DNA of 10,723 nucleotides from Nephromyces sp. MM_2019 (GCA_015657535.1 JADHZB010001019.1:1-10723), one strand, 5' to 3'. Shown: positions 1 through 7,579, numbered from the stretch's first letter. The notes: generated by a model from the letters alone, not told the origin. A program made the numbers and translations.

Positions 1-170
1 GTGTGTGTGATGCTGTTGTGATGTGTGTGTGATGCTGTTGTGATGCTGTTGTGATGTGTGTGTGTGGTGCTGTTGTGATGTGTGTGTGATGCTGTGATGC
101 TGTTGTGATGCTGTTGTGATGCTGTTGTGATGTGTGTGTGATGTGTGATGCGCTTGTGATGTGTGTGTGC
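1..170. repeat. 11-bp minisatellite, TGATGCTGTTG / TGATGTGTGTG
   Basis: Two 11-base unit types, TGATGCTGTTG and TGATGTGTGTG, alternate irregularly from the left edge to about 170, with a few units shortened or extended by TG. The array continues off the window. It probably sits in an intron or intergenic sequence; no coding frame is credible here. Confidence 0.85.
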
Positions 171-241
171 GTATTACGCTATCGCTAAGTCTCTGTGTGT
201 AAATCCTATCTCCCGTGTTTTTTGTTTGTGTGGGATTAAAG

Positions 242-391
242 CATGATACCACCCCAAGAGTTATACTTACCGCTGTCCACTATATTGAGCCCATCTTCAC
301 TGTCTTCAATATCTGTGTGTGTGCTTGTGTGTGCGACAGGCGAAAGCTCGGCCACCCATGAAGAGATGAGATCTTTCTTCAGCGTATCTCT
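242..391. CDS. Exon candidate, strand undecided
   Basis: Two readings compete. On minus, an exon 391-271 follows ATATGACAG and ends at a consensus donor G/GTAAGT. It reads RDTLKKDLISSWVAELSP, then a CA-derived HTSTHT, then DIEDSEDGLNIVDS. On plus, 242-314 reads HDTTPRVILTAVHYIEPIFT up to T/GTGTGT, and 340 onward reads ESSATHEEMRSFFS; the two join in phase 1, but across an intron of only 25 nt. The minus reading has the better donor and a hydrophilic product; the plus reading agrees with the TG orientation of the surrounding tracts. No family is recognised. One of the two is probably coding, but I cannot say which. Confidence 0.4.
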
Positions 392-481
392 CTGTCATAT
401 ATAATCAGAGGGAGCAGCGAACTTTAAGATTCCCAGAGCAACGTGTGCTGTAGGACAGCATTTTTTCGTTGTGTGAGTAGC

Positions 482-553
482 TTTGTGTGTGTGAGTGACT
501 TTGTGTGTGTGAGTAGCTTTGTGTGTGTGAGTGACTTTGTGTATGTGAGTAGC
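482..553. repeat. 18-bp tandem repeat in a 36-bp alternating pattern
   Basis: Four 18-base units, 482-499, 500-517, 518-535 and 536-553. They share TTTGTGTGTGTGAGT and alternate between endings GAC and AGC, so the true period is 36. A shorter, degenerate unit precedes them at about 468-481. Confidence 0.85.
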
Positions 554-1316
554 TTTTTTTATATGTGTATCTTACCTTCTACGTGTGCATGAATCTAGCA
601 TTGTGTGTGTTTTTATTTCTCTGTTGTCTCTGTGTCCCTATTTCTTTATGCTTCTATGTGTGTCCTATCTTTCTACAGACTTTTGTGTGTGTATGTATGG
701 AATAGATTAATCGCAATGAATGAGAGCATCACTTAGAGTCTTTTAAGGCACTTCTTTCGGTGTATATACACTGCTGCTCTCATAGTTTTGTCCATCTTCA
801 TCCACAGTTTTAGCGATTTCTATTAATTAAATTTTTGTCTTTTCAGCAGTTTTCGAGTGTACATACTGCCGTAAGAATAATGCTAAACACGCATTTTGAG
901 AATTACTCATTTAATGAGTACATGCAACAGCATAGAACTTACAGCTGAGCTGTAGATTTTTATATTGAGAGGAATTTTTAGTGTATGCGGGGGGTATGTG
1001 TGTGTAAGCTGATATGTGTGTTTGATGGGCTGTTTACCATACTTTGTGCGAGGTATGTGTTTTGTTGCGGATTTATTTACTCTGCTGTATGAAGTATTTG
1101 TTTTAGGGGTGTACGTACATTACTGTGAGTGGAATGTGTGTGTTTTTGGGGTATATACATTGCTGTGTGCGTGCATGTGCGATTATATCTGCTTGTGGGT
1201 TGCTCCAGGTCTGGGTGTGTGTTGGCATTTGTTCTGCGTGTTGGTGTGCAACGTGTATTCTGTCGGTGTGTGTGTGTGTGTGCGTATCTCTTCGACTGGC
1301 CTAAAAGGTAGTCTAT
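554..1316. other. No secure gene; TG- and T-rich sequence
   Basis: Mostly T/TG-rich with no convincing exon. Two weak minus readings exist: 834-756, with TVDEDGQNYESS next to the palindrome, and a stop-free but ATG-less frame 1119-907. A plus reading at 847-893 gives FECTYCRKNNAKHAF. None has good splice sites on both sides. The copies of the palindrome at 761, 858, 1110 and 1150 lie here. Confidence 0.5.
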
Positions 1317-1394
1317 CTAGCAGTGAACTTCTCCTTTATTAAGATGTCTTGGAGTGTATGTACACTCTAGCGCCTCCAAGGTAGAACGTAACTG
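1317..1394 (-). CDS. Possible short C-terminal exon
   Basis: On the minus strand, an acceptor ending GTCGCTAG is followed by a 25-codon open frame, QLRSTLEALECTYTPRHLNK, then GEVHC and TAG. The palindrome at 1352-1367 falls inside, again as E-C-T-Y-T. It is short enough to be chance. It is listed because the same frame choice recurs in other exon candidates, and because the CA tracts on plus downstream of it (1400-1880) fit minus-strand introns. Confidence 0.25.
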   Translation of the reverse strand, partial: QLRSTLEALECTYTPRHLNKGEVHC

Positions 1395-1928
1395 CTAGCG
1401 ACTATTGAGACTATAAAGGCAGTCATGCACACACGCAGCGTAGTATATCGATTGAGCTAGAGCAAATCCAAGAGCCCTGTAGCCTAACTTCTTATAGCTG
1501 ACAGAGTGCTCTCACTAAATGCCTCACACAACATCAGGGACTATACATCAACTTCCCAGCGCTGTACATACACATGAAGTAGCACAAGCACAGAGTCGTT
1601 TGGTGTAGGTGAAGGTTGAAGGAAGGTCTCTTCACCCACACGCACACGTTATGAACGCGTCAGGACTCACAGTCTCACTCGCCACACATGCACCCACTTG
1701 CTACACCCCTGGATTGACAGACGGTCTCTCTCCACACACACACACACACACACACATATAACCATTGGGTATACCTTTGGATTGACCGAGAATCCCTCCA
1801 GACACACACACTCTCTGGGTACAGCTTTGGTGCACCCTAGAAAGCTTTCACCTTCAGTAACAGCAGCACACATCATATGGTGGCTGCTTTAGCTGTGTGT
1901 TAGGCCTTGCTCTCTCTCCTAATATTAG
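1395..1928. other. Non-coding CA-rich stretch
   Basis: No credible exon. CA-rich tracts on plus are scattered from about 1420 to 1880, including a perfect (CA)12 at 1733-1756. The palindrome copy at 1563-1572 is here. Confidence 0.5.
1733..1756. repeat. (CA)12 microsatellite
   Basis: Twelve uninterrupted CA dinucleotides directly after TCTCTCTC and before TATA. Confidence 0.9.
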
Positions 1929-1972
1929 GTGATGCGATTGATCAGGGTAGTCTAGAAGAGGAGCTTAAGTAA
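1929..1972 (+). CDS. Possible short acidic exon
   Basis: A pyrimidine-rich stretch (GCTCTCTCTCCTAATATTAG) precedes a frame reading GDAIDQGSLEEELK before TAA. A possible donor GTAAGG overlaps the stop (from 1969), so this could be either an internal exon or a C-terminus. It is very short, and the surrounding tracts are CA-rich on plus, which argues for minus-strand transcription. Unrecognised. Confidence 0.2.
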
Positions 1973-2082
1973 GGGTGAAGCTCAGCAGAGAGATATTAAG
2001 CTGGGCTACTCAAAAATCCGCCTGTACCCCAATCAATAAGCTATGCAATCTATATTCCTAGCATACAGTTAGCCTCTAATCT

Positions 2083-2088
<6 letters not shown>

Positions 2089-2113
<25 letters not shown>
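2089..2113. repeat. (CA)12 microsatellite
   Basis: Twelve CA units plus one C, preceded by ATATA. Confidence 0.9.
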
Positions 2114-2195
2114 GAACAATCATGATACAGCTCTATCGATTATGCCTAGTGGTATCTTCGGCTTAATAGATTTCGTAAAGCCGTTCTACGCTATA

Positions 2196-2704
2196 CCCCC
2201 CTCGACTCTACCTTTACCACTACCAGCCAGGGGGCTCTAACATTCGTATCTCTACCTCACACCACCATCTTCCTTTGCACCCCCCTATGAGCGCTGAGCC
2301 GTCGCGCAGCGCTCAGCCCCCCTCAGACCTAGTTTCCTTCCTGCTATCATCCAGCCCGGCTCATAAACCCCCCCTCACCACCACCCCCCGCCACCCTCCT
2401 ACCTGCACAACCACCGTCATATCCCCCTTATCGCTCAAAACTGCGAATCTTTTCCCTAAAAAAGTGATTTTCTGCGAATTTTTCTTACTTTTTCATCGTT
2501 TTCTTTGAAAATGCCAGAAGGTGCGAAGCGGAATGCAAAAAACTTTAATTTTCATCAATTGATTGCGATATTTTAGGGTTTTTGGAGCTTTTTGGGGGGT
2601 TTTTGGCGTTATTTGAAGCTTTGTAGAGGCTTATTGTTTTTATGAGGCTTTTTGGAGTTTTTTGAGGGTTTTTTGACGGTTTTTAGGGGTTTTGTTGAAC
2701 TTAG
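2196..2704. other. C-rich, then T-rich block upstream of a possible start codon
   Basis: 2196-2440 is C-rich with little G (runs of five to seven C) and includes a 77-codon Pro/Ser/Thr-rich plus frame from 2275 that is probably a composition effect. 2441-2500 is AT-rich with two copies of CTGCGAATYTTT. AAAATGCC at 2508-2515 is a possible start for the Cys-Pro gene. 2570-2704 is made of degenerate TTTTTGG-like units. The block may be the promoter and first intron of that gene, by inference only. Confidence 0.35.
2289..2314. repeat. GC-rich inverted repeat, 8-bp arms
   Basis: Arms GAGCGCTG (2289-2296) and CAGCGCTC (2307-2314) are perfect complements around a 10-base GC-rich loop. It is the most CpG-rich spot in the window and lies about 200 bases upstream of the possible ATG at 2511. 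Confidence 0.7.
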
Positions 2705-2891
2705 CTTGTTGAGCAACCTATAGAAGAGGAAGACGATGTTGAAGGAGAAGATGATGAAGGAGAAAGTGATGAAGGAGAAAGTGATGATGAAGATGATGAA
2801 GAGGAGAGAAGATGAAGAAGAGGATGTATTCAAAAGGAAGATTATGAAGAGCAGGGATGAATTTCTGGGAAAAGAAAGAAGAATTTTATGA
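2705..2891 (+). CDS. Possible acidic or Lys/Glu-rich low-complexity exon
   Basis: After a long T/G-rich run and the acceptor GAACTTAG, one plus frame reads VEQPIEEEDDVEGEDDEGES and further Asp/Glu to TGA at 2813-2815. An overlapping frame from ATG 2736 reads MLKEKMMKEKV, then REDEEEDVFKRKIMKSRDEF, ending at TGA 2889-2891. Purine-rich GAA/GATGA sequence keeps several frames open, so openness proves little. The acidic frame would resemble nucleolar or chromatin acidic tails, but this is only a compositional likeness. The minus frame is a Phe/Ile/Ser-rich shadow. Confidence 0.25.
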
Positions 2892-3213
2892 TTATTTGGA
2901 GGATGATGAGGCAGTTTTGGATTTTTTTCGTAAAATTCTTTGTTTTTCGGCGAAATATGCTTGTTTACATGGCTTTATTTTTTTGCGATGCTTTTGAGGT
3001 TTAAAGGTTGCATGGTGTGTTGGCATCTTCAATTTCATAACAATTGCTAGTAGTGTGTGTGATTTCTTACTTTTTCCTTGTGTGTGCGTAAGATGTGCGT
3101 ATATTTGAGTGTGCACATCTTTATCTGTGTGTGTGTTTCTTCATTTTTGTTCTTTCCTACGTTCTCATCTCGAATCTGCGCACACTCTTATCTGCAAACT
3201 TTCCGACTTTCAG

Positions 3214-4406
3214 GTGAGTCTGTATGTCCCTTCTCTGGTAAGGGAGGGAAGCTCTCGAAGGTTGCTCAAACTTTCCACGATAAAATGATGGGAAGCTGCC
3301 CGAAGCTTGAAGTTACTAAGCAAGTTGAGCAGCCGATAATTGAGGATGCTTACTCAAAGATGTTGAAGAGAGAGGGGCGATCTTCAGCCCCTCAGATTGG
3401 TCTGTGTGTGTGTATGTGTGTGTTTGTCTTTTCTCTATTTCTGTGTGTGTGTTTCATCTCTATTTGTGTGTGTAGTCGTTATTTGTGTTTTTCTAGTCTC
3501 TTATTGTGTGTAGTCCGTATGTATGTGCGTGTCTTATATTTCCCATTTTGTGTGTGAGTCTCATATCTCCCATTTCACCCGTATGTGTGTGTGTGAAATG
3601 ACCTTAGTCTTTCACCCTTCTTACAGGAGGCTGCCCTGTAATGCATAACCTTTCTAAAGGCGATTTGGAGGCTCTTATGAAGAATTTTGACAATCCTGAG
3701 AAGAGATCGGAGTTTGAGGCTTTACACAAGAGCTACATGGAGAGTGGGAAGCCAAGTGTTGCTTTGGAAGCTTTCTATAAAAGTAAAGGCTTGTTGGGGT
3801 GTACATACAGTCGATATGTATATAGATATGCGATATGCAGTCGAGCCAAAAGAACGCAGACACACTAGTACGCACATATATAGAGACTATGCTTACACAA
3901 ACACAAATCTGCAGACGCAAACACGCACCAGAGAGCACACAGTTTCCATACGCATACACACCCATTAAGTATAGGCTTATACAGTGGAGAATACACACAG
4001 TTGATGGGTGTACATACAGCTTAGTGAGCATGCATTACTTTTGTTGTTTTCCTGCGAAGTTTCATTATGTGCTGGTATGTGTGGGGCTGCGATAGTTATT
4101 TGTTTAACTCTTTTGTAAAAGGTCTTTTCTCCTAGTATACTCCTCGTTTTTTACGCGAAAGTGTGTGTGTGCGTGCACGGAGTTCTATGTATTTAGATAG
4201 CTTTGTGTGTGTGTGTGTTTATGAACCCTTCTGTATGTTTGTTTAAAACCTTGGTGTATTGTATAGCCCCTTGTGTGTCTGTATGTAAATACCCCATGCC
4301 TGTGTGTCTGTATGTAAATACCCCATGCCTGTGTGTGTGTTTCTTTGCTCTATGCACAGGCCAAGAGGATTTCACTAATGACCAACCGAAGATCAGTGAA
4401 GTTTAA
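3214..4406 (+). CDS. Unrecognised small basic protein with three Cys-Pro motifs, spliced
   Basis: I do not recognise this family. Exon A (3214-3399) follows a pyrimidine-rich acceptor ending TTTCAG; exon B (3627-3800) follows TTCTTACAG; a probable last exon C (4360-4406) follows ATGCACAG. All junctions fit phase 1. Exon A reads VCPFSGKGGKLSKVAQTFHD, then SCPKLEV; exon B reads GGCPVMHNLSKGDLEALMKN and a Lys/Glu-rich helical stretch ending AFYKSKGLLG; exon C ends NDQPKISEV and TAA. The three CP dipeptides resemble haem-regulatory motifs, and CPVMH resembles the N-terminal motifs of cytochrome c haem lyase, but no haem-lyase catalytic domain is visible. A tiny first exon ATGCCAGAAG (2511-2520, donor GTGCGA) fits the phase and would give 138 residues; this is speculative. 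After the exon C acceptor another frame stays open to 4521, so the C-terminus is uncertain. Exons A and B look clearly coding; the function is unknown. Confidence 0.6.
3400..3626 (+). other. TG-rich intron between exons A and B
   Basis: A 227-nt sequence that begins GTCTGTGTG and ends TTCTTACAG, bounded by reading frames that join exactly in phase 1 (Gly codon split G/GA). It is dominated by TGTG tracts and T-rich stretches on the plus strand, the sense strand of the flanking gene. Frames reading through it give only Cys/Val/Phe-rich strings. Confidence 0.6.
3801..4359 (+). other. Likely last intron of the Cys-Pro gene, with mixed CA and TG blocks
   Basis: It starts within the palindrome (T/GTACATAC at 3801) and ends ATGCACAG. 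The first part (3850-3970) is CA-rich on plus, the second (4160-4345) TG-rich. A second palindrome copy (4009) has flanks like the first: both are GGGTGTACATACAG. The CA part is unusual for a sense-strand intron here and might mark antisense or unrelated sequence. Confidence 0.4.
4272..4329. repeat. Perfect 2 x 29-bp tandem duplication
   Basis: Positions 4272-4300 and 4301-4329 are identical; the unit starts TGTGTGTCTGTATGTAAATA and ends CCCCATGCC. It lies just before the acceptor of the Cys-Pro gene's last exon, and perfect identity suggests a recent event. Confidence 0.95.
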
Positions 4407-4535
4407 AAGTTTTTTGAACTCCTATTCAGTCAATTCTCGATGTGCGGCTGCGTACATGTGCGATTCTGTGAAGATGAGGGATGAAATAAGTGTGCGTACA
4501 CTCCGCCCCTTGTATGTTTAGGGCTTGTTCCTTTG

Positions 4536-4694
4536 TTATGTTTGTCCATATTCACATAACCTCTTTGAAGGCTGCTGTACTACAGGTTGTGTGTTGTTTT
4601 TTATGTGTTTTTGAGTGTATGTACACTCAGGAAGATGTGTGTATATTTTTTTCAGTTCTTGATAAGGGATCTTCGCTCTATACGTTTTCCACTC
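4536..4694 (-). CDS. Likely last exon of an unrecognised minus-strand gene
   Basis: Read on the minus strand, an acceptor ending GGGTGTAG is followed by a frame open for 52 codons to TAA. It starts EWKTYRAKIPYQELKKIYTH, runs through ECTYTQKHIKNN and ends PSKRLCEYGQT. Composition is balanced and hydrophilic, unlike the TG-derived frames around it. The upstream sequence (4695-4759) is TG-rich on the minus strand, as expected of an intron. A 33-nt preceding exon at 4792-4760 (INGTINLHSTP) would join in phase 0. The palindrome TGTAYRTACA lies inside as Cys-Thr-Tyr. The end faces the end of the plus-strand Cys-Pro gene, so the two would be convergent. I recognise no family, and no start is seen. 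A competing plus-strand frame (ECMYTQED) is shorter and Cys/Phe-rich. Confidence 0.45.
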   Translation of the reverse strand, partial: EWKTYRAKIPYQELKKIYTHLPECTYTQKHIKNNTQPVVQQPSKRLCEYGQT

Positions 4695-4794
4695 CTACAC
4701 CCAGGTTTAGTCAGCTAAGAGAATGAGGTATTTGGTGCACAGAAAAAAAACACACACACTGGAGTTGAGTGCAAGTTGATAGTACCATTTATCT

Positions 4795-4973
4795 TTGAAT
4801 GAAGTTTAACAAGAGAGCGCGTGTGTGTGTACAAAAATGGAAATGAGTAAGCGTGAGTTTTTGTGTCCATATGTTTTAGTGTAGGTTTGTGGGTGTGTGT
4901 ATGTTCTAGTTTAGGAGCAGGAGTGTGTGTATGGGTTTTCATGTAGGTATGTGTGTGTTCTAGTGCAGCAGCG
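4795..4973. other. TG-rich intergenic or intronic stretch
   Basis: TG tracts on plus with no credible exon. It separates the two minus-strand C-terminal exon candidates. Confidence 0.4.
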
Positions 4974-5256
4974 TTATCTCCCCATTGGGATCAGCTTATT
5001 GAGGATGTTCCGCATCATCTTCAGCTCTTCAACACAATTTGCAGCGGTGTACGTACACCTCATGAATGCACTCATTGCTTTCCTTTTCTGCTTCCTGCTC
5101 CGGGGGAAGTCTTGTAGATCGAGTTTTTACACACACCAACCCACACATATACCCATACGCACAGCAGCTACTTTCGTTTGCTGTTGAGTTTTTTCATTGT
5201 ATGTACACCTGCTTGCTGAGGAGGGCCTGCTAATGGTTTCTATGGGCGAGTGCTGT
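4974..5256 (-). CDS. Two likely C-terminal exons of an unrecognised minus-strand gene
   Basis: Exon 5256-5159 (minus) reads QHSPIETISRPSSASRCTYN and on through EKTQQQTKVAAV. A 48-nt intron, 5158-5111, begins GTATGG, is TG-rich on the sense strand and ends CTACAAG. Exon 5110-4974 follows in phase 1 and reads FPRSRKQKRKAMSAFMRCTY, then AANCVEELKMMRNILNKL, then IPMGR and TAA. The basic RSRKQKRK cluster looks like a nuclear localisation signal and the end looks like an amphipathic helix. Both exons carry the dispersed palindrome, each time reading R-C-T-Y. An alternative donor CAG/GTGTACATAC at 5208 is also in phase. The plus strand here is also open (HWDQLIEDVPHH) but less balanced. Upstream exons above 5257 were not identified and I know no homologue. 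Confidence 0.45.
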
Positions 5257-5866
5257 CTACTTTTTGAAAGCTACGTTTTGTGTGTGTGCGTGTGTTGCAA
5301 GTGCTTAAGCTTTAGTTCTAGTAGTCCTGAGGAGTATACCTAATGAAGTGTACTGACAAAACTTTGTATTAACATTTGGCTGTGCGAGTAGTGCTGCGAA
5401 AGTTTTTGTGGTAAGTGTGTACGTGGAAAGAGGTGATGCCCAAACAGGAATGTGTAATAAGTGTGTTATTATTAGTAATGGAAACAGTACGAGAAAGGTT
5501 GGGAGATATGTGTGTGTGCATGTGTGTGGATTCGATATGTGTGGATTCTATATGTGTCTGGTGTATACGTTTGTTGACTCTACGTGGTTTTGTGGTGTGT
5601 GCGTGTGTTATGTGTGTGTGAATTCTATGTGTGTGCGTGAATTCTATGTGTGTGCTTGGACTCCATGCGTGTGCGTGGACTCTATGTGGGTTTGTGGTGT
5701 GTGTAGACTCCACACATGTGTATATGTGTGAGCTCCATAGGTGCGTGTATGTATGCATGTTTGCTTTCTTACTCTCTGCGTGTGTCGATGCAAAAGAGCC
5801 TAGCATGCATCTAGGTAATCTGGGTGTGTGTTAGAGTTTTTGTAGTACTACGTTTCGCTTTGCTAG
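5257..5866. other. TG-rich stretch with few coding signs
   Basis: Mostly TG-rich on plus. A consensus donor G/GTAAGT at 5411 and a short plus frame at 5420-5505 (VERGDAQTGMCNKCVI, then SNGNSTRKV) are the only hints of exons. The minus-strand His/Thr frame over 5369-5806 is a repeat artefact. Confidence 0.4.
5621..5696. repeat. 19-bp tandem repeat, four units
   Basis: Units 5621-5639, 5640-5658, 5659-5677 and 5678-5696 share the pattern RAYTCYATGTGTGTGCGTG with increasing divergence. Shorter related GTGTGGATTCTATAT units precede them from about 5520. Confidence 0.8.
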
Positions 5867-6061
5867 TCTTAAGCCTATAAAGCTGATGATGCTGCGGTAC
5901 GCAAGAAAAGGCAGGATTGCCCTAAGAAAGGTGAGCGCTGTAAGTATACCCACCAGGCATCATTTTCCAATGATTTTGGTGTGAAGCCTTCGCTCTTCCA
6001 CTCCAGCGCACACACACATAGTTATAGCTGCTGCCTTTCACACATGGCCTACGCTTTGTAG
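5867..6061 (+). CDS. Exon candidate with two competing readings (basic exon or CCCH-like half)
   Basis: An acceptor CGCTTTGCTAG at 5866 and a consensus donor AAG/GTGAGC at 5930 delimit a 64-nt exon reading LKPIKLMMLRYARKGRIALR, strongly basic, with no stop between the sites. In another frame the sequence 5873-6061 is open for 62 codons and contains DCPKKGERCKYTHQASFSND, which has the C-x6-C-x3-H spacing of the second half of a CCCH zinc finger; the first cysteine is not within the expected 7-9 residues upstream, so it would have to come from another exon. The GTGAGC donor lies inside the CCCH reading. The preceding 550 bases are TG-rich on plus, which fits a plus-strand intron. I cannot choose between the readings and claim no function. 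Confidence 0.35.
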
Positions 6062-6486
6062 GGAGTTAAAAGCTGTGCTTCACTTTCTTCCCCCTGGATG
6101 ACTATGCATACAACAAACAAGCTTCCAGACACATGCACACATGGCAGAGTGCCGACACACACATATAGAGTCCAGATGTATATACAGATGCCAGAGGCAC
6201 ATATGGAGTCCATAAACACACAGAGATCCCCACACCCACGCACATACTAATATAATATGATCAGGATCTACAAACAGGTTATAATATCTTATTGAATGAG
6301 TTGTTAAGTGCGTGTTCACACACTCTTAAGCTTTAACGTTCAAATTTGCGGTTCAAATCACTTAACACACACATCATATCAGCATTACTAGCTTCGCCAT
6401 CATGAGAATCAGCTTTGGTGGACAAGCACCAGCTCGCTCAGGTCTAGCAAGCACGTTCACACACACACAGACACACATGTTATTAG
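6062..6486. other. CA-rich stretch without a secure gene
   Basis: CA tracts on plus at 6110-6245 and 6360-6480. A weak plus exon at 6379-6440 (after CATATCAG, reading ITSFAIMRISFGGQAPARS) could join the region downstream in phase 1. The palindrome copy at 6177 lies here, in the reading SRCIYRC. Confidence 0.4.
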
Positions 6487-6612
6487 GGGAGAAATAGCAA
6501 TCGTTACTCCGCAATGACCGAAGAAAGCTTGCTGATTTGCAGGGTGTGGACATATCCCAAGTCTAGCGATGAAGTGGAGTGTACGTACACCGAAAGGCAG
6601 AGAAGCGGTTGA
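6487..6612 (+). CDS. Exon candidate, strand uncertain
   Basis: After GTTATTAG a plus frame is open for 41 codons: GRNSNRYSAMTEESLLICRV, then WTYPKSSDEVECTYTERQ and a TGA stop. A start ATG at 6514 is possible. The palindrome at 6579-6590 falls in it as E-C-T-Y-T. On the minus strand a complete 64-codon ATG frame (6698-6504) also looks protein-like, reading MDLDVHFRGLFRGRVYAKSL and ending QISKLSSVIAE. The surrounding CA tracts on plus favour minus-strand transcription, as does NOP10 just upstream on that strand. A third option is a plus reading from acceptor TTTGCAG (6541), giving KWSVRTPKGREAVEYE. No family recognised. Confidence 0.3.
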   Translation, partial: GRNSNRYSAMTEESLLICRVWTYPKSSDEVECTYTERQRSG

Positions 6613-6861
6613 ATATGAGTATAATACACAAGCGAAGTAAGAGATTTTGCATACACTCTACCTCTAAAAAGACCCCTGAAATGCACATCCAGGTCCACCT
6701 CTCACCACAGCCAAGGAGTCTCCCCTATACACGCAGACACACTCGCAGGCTAGCACACACACACACACACACCAACCCACATACACTGCAGTCCGGACAC
6801 ACAAATACACACAGCTCATTAAAACCCCCCTTCCCGCCAGCGCATACGCACCCCCTTCACT

Positions 6862-7579
6862 TTAGAGCCTCAGAGGCTCCTGCTGAGTAGGTAGAAGATT
6901 GAATCTTCGTTTACAGGCTATTCGCTGAGAGGAAAGCTTATCATCAGGTGAGAAGCGAGCAGGATGGGCCGAGAATGTGGGGTTACCATCAGGAGTGAGC
7001 GCCTAGAGGACACAGATAGTGAAAAGGCTTGTAATACAAACAAAAAGGCAGAACATAGAGAGAGCTAGAGAGTGAGAAAGAGTGACAGAGTGACACATAT
7101 GGAGAGAGAAAAACACACATATAGAGAGACACACACACATACACAGAGGCCAACTCACGTAGAGACTAACAAAAACACATAGAGACCAACCCACACGCAC
7201 ACAGACCACACACACATCAAACTACAAACATAGAGATCACACGTACACAGTATGAGCAAACATCGATAGTATAAAGAAGCGTAGTGAGCAGGTTAAGCTG
7301 GAAAAGAATGAAACCAGTTCAGCTGATACACACACACACAGTTAGGTACACACACAGAAGCTGAAAATATCTTCAATGTAACTACACCGTGTTGCAGGCC
7401 CTTACAGAAAAAGACTGAAAAATAAAACATACACACGCAAATATCCAAGAACATTAGAAAATCCCTATAAAATTTTCGGTAATGCAGGGTTTTGCACACA
7501 CTTGAAGGAGATGTGTGTCACCCACCTTCAGGGTATAAACCCTCTTTCCATCTGGGCCATCGTAATACCGAAGATACAT
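6862..7579 (-). CDS. NOP10: H/ACA ribonucleoprotein subunit NOP10, two exons
   Basis: Small core protein of H/ACA snoRNPs. In the nucleolus it binds the pseudouridine synthase (dyskerin/Cbf5) and helps guide rRNA pseudouridylation; in some lineages it is also part of telomerase. Exon 1 (7579-7526) starts at ATG and encodes [18 protein letters not shown], the typical N-terminal zinc-ribbon-derived strand region without its cysteines, as in eukaryotic NOP10. The intron 7525-7003 begins GTGGGT and ends CTCTAG, phase 0. Exon 2 (7002-6862) continues [20 protein letters not shown], the family signature, then a basic stretch [12 protein letters not shown] and a TAA stop. The total of 64 residues equals the human length, so the gene looks complete and intact. 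The intron is rich in TG on the sense strand (CA on plus). The flanking genes are unclear. Identity rests on recognising the conserved [12 protein letters not shown] block and on the exact phase match. I am very sure of this call. Confidence 0.95.
7003..7525 (-). other. NOP10 intron, TG-repeat-rich on the sense strand
   Basis: This 523-nt phase-0 GT-AG intron is fixed on both sides by NOP10 coding sequence, so it is the best view of intron structure in the window. Its sense strand carries many TGTG tracts, seen as CACA at 7080-7250 and 7325-7440 on plus. It ends with a pyrimidine-containing acceptor (TGTCCTCTAG). I found no snoRNA boxes inside it by eye. Confidence 0.9.

Noticed and set aside
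1..560. CRISPR-like array of direct repeats
   Set aside because: There are no unique spacers of constant length; units are contiguous minisatellites in a eukaryotic context.
907..1119. 70-codon minus frame beginning with Cys-Thr-Tyr
   Set aside because: It is preceded directly by a TAA, lacks ATG and acceptor, and is interrupted by CA-derived residues.
1016..1342. 108-codon plus frame rich in Cys and Val
   Set aside because: It is produced by TG-rich sequence, which lacks stops in this frame; there is no protein-like composition or domain.
3214..3800. Cytochrome c haem lyase
   Set aside because: Only the Cys-Pro motifs match; the conserved catalytic region of the family is not present in any frame nearby.
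5369..5806. 145-codon minus frame with many His-Thr units
   Set aside because: It follows TG-rich and 19-bp repeat sequence; only repeat-derived residues are seen.
7293..7499. Additional NOP10 exon inside the intron (GVVTLKIFS resembles HRVTLKK)
   Set aside because: The joined exons 7579-7526 and 7002-6862 already give a complete 64-residue protein in exact phase.
7526..7579. Haem-lyase C-terminal fragment suggested by a YYDG motif
   Set aside because: With the second exon the sequence is plainly NOP10.
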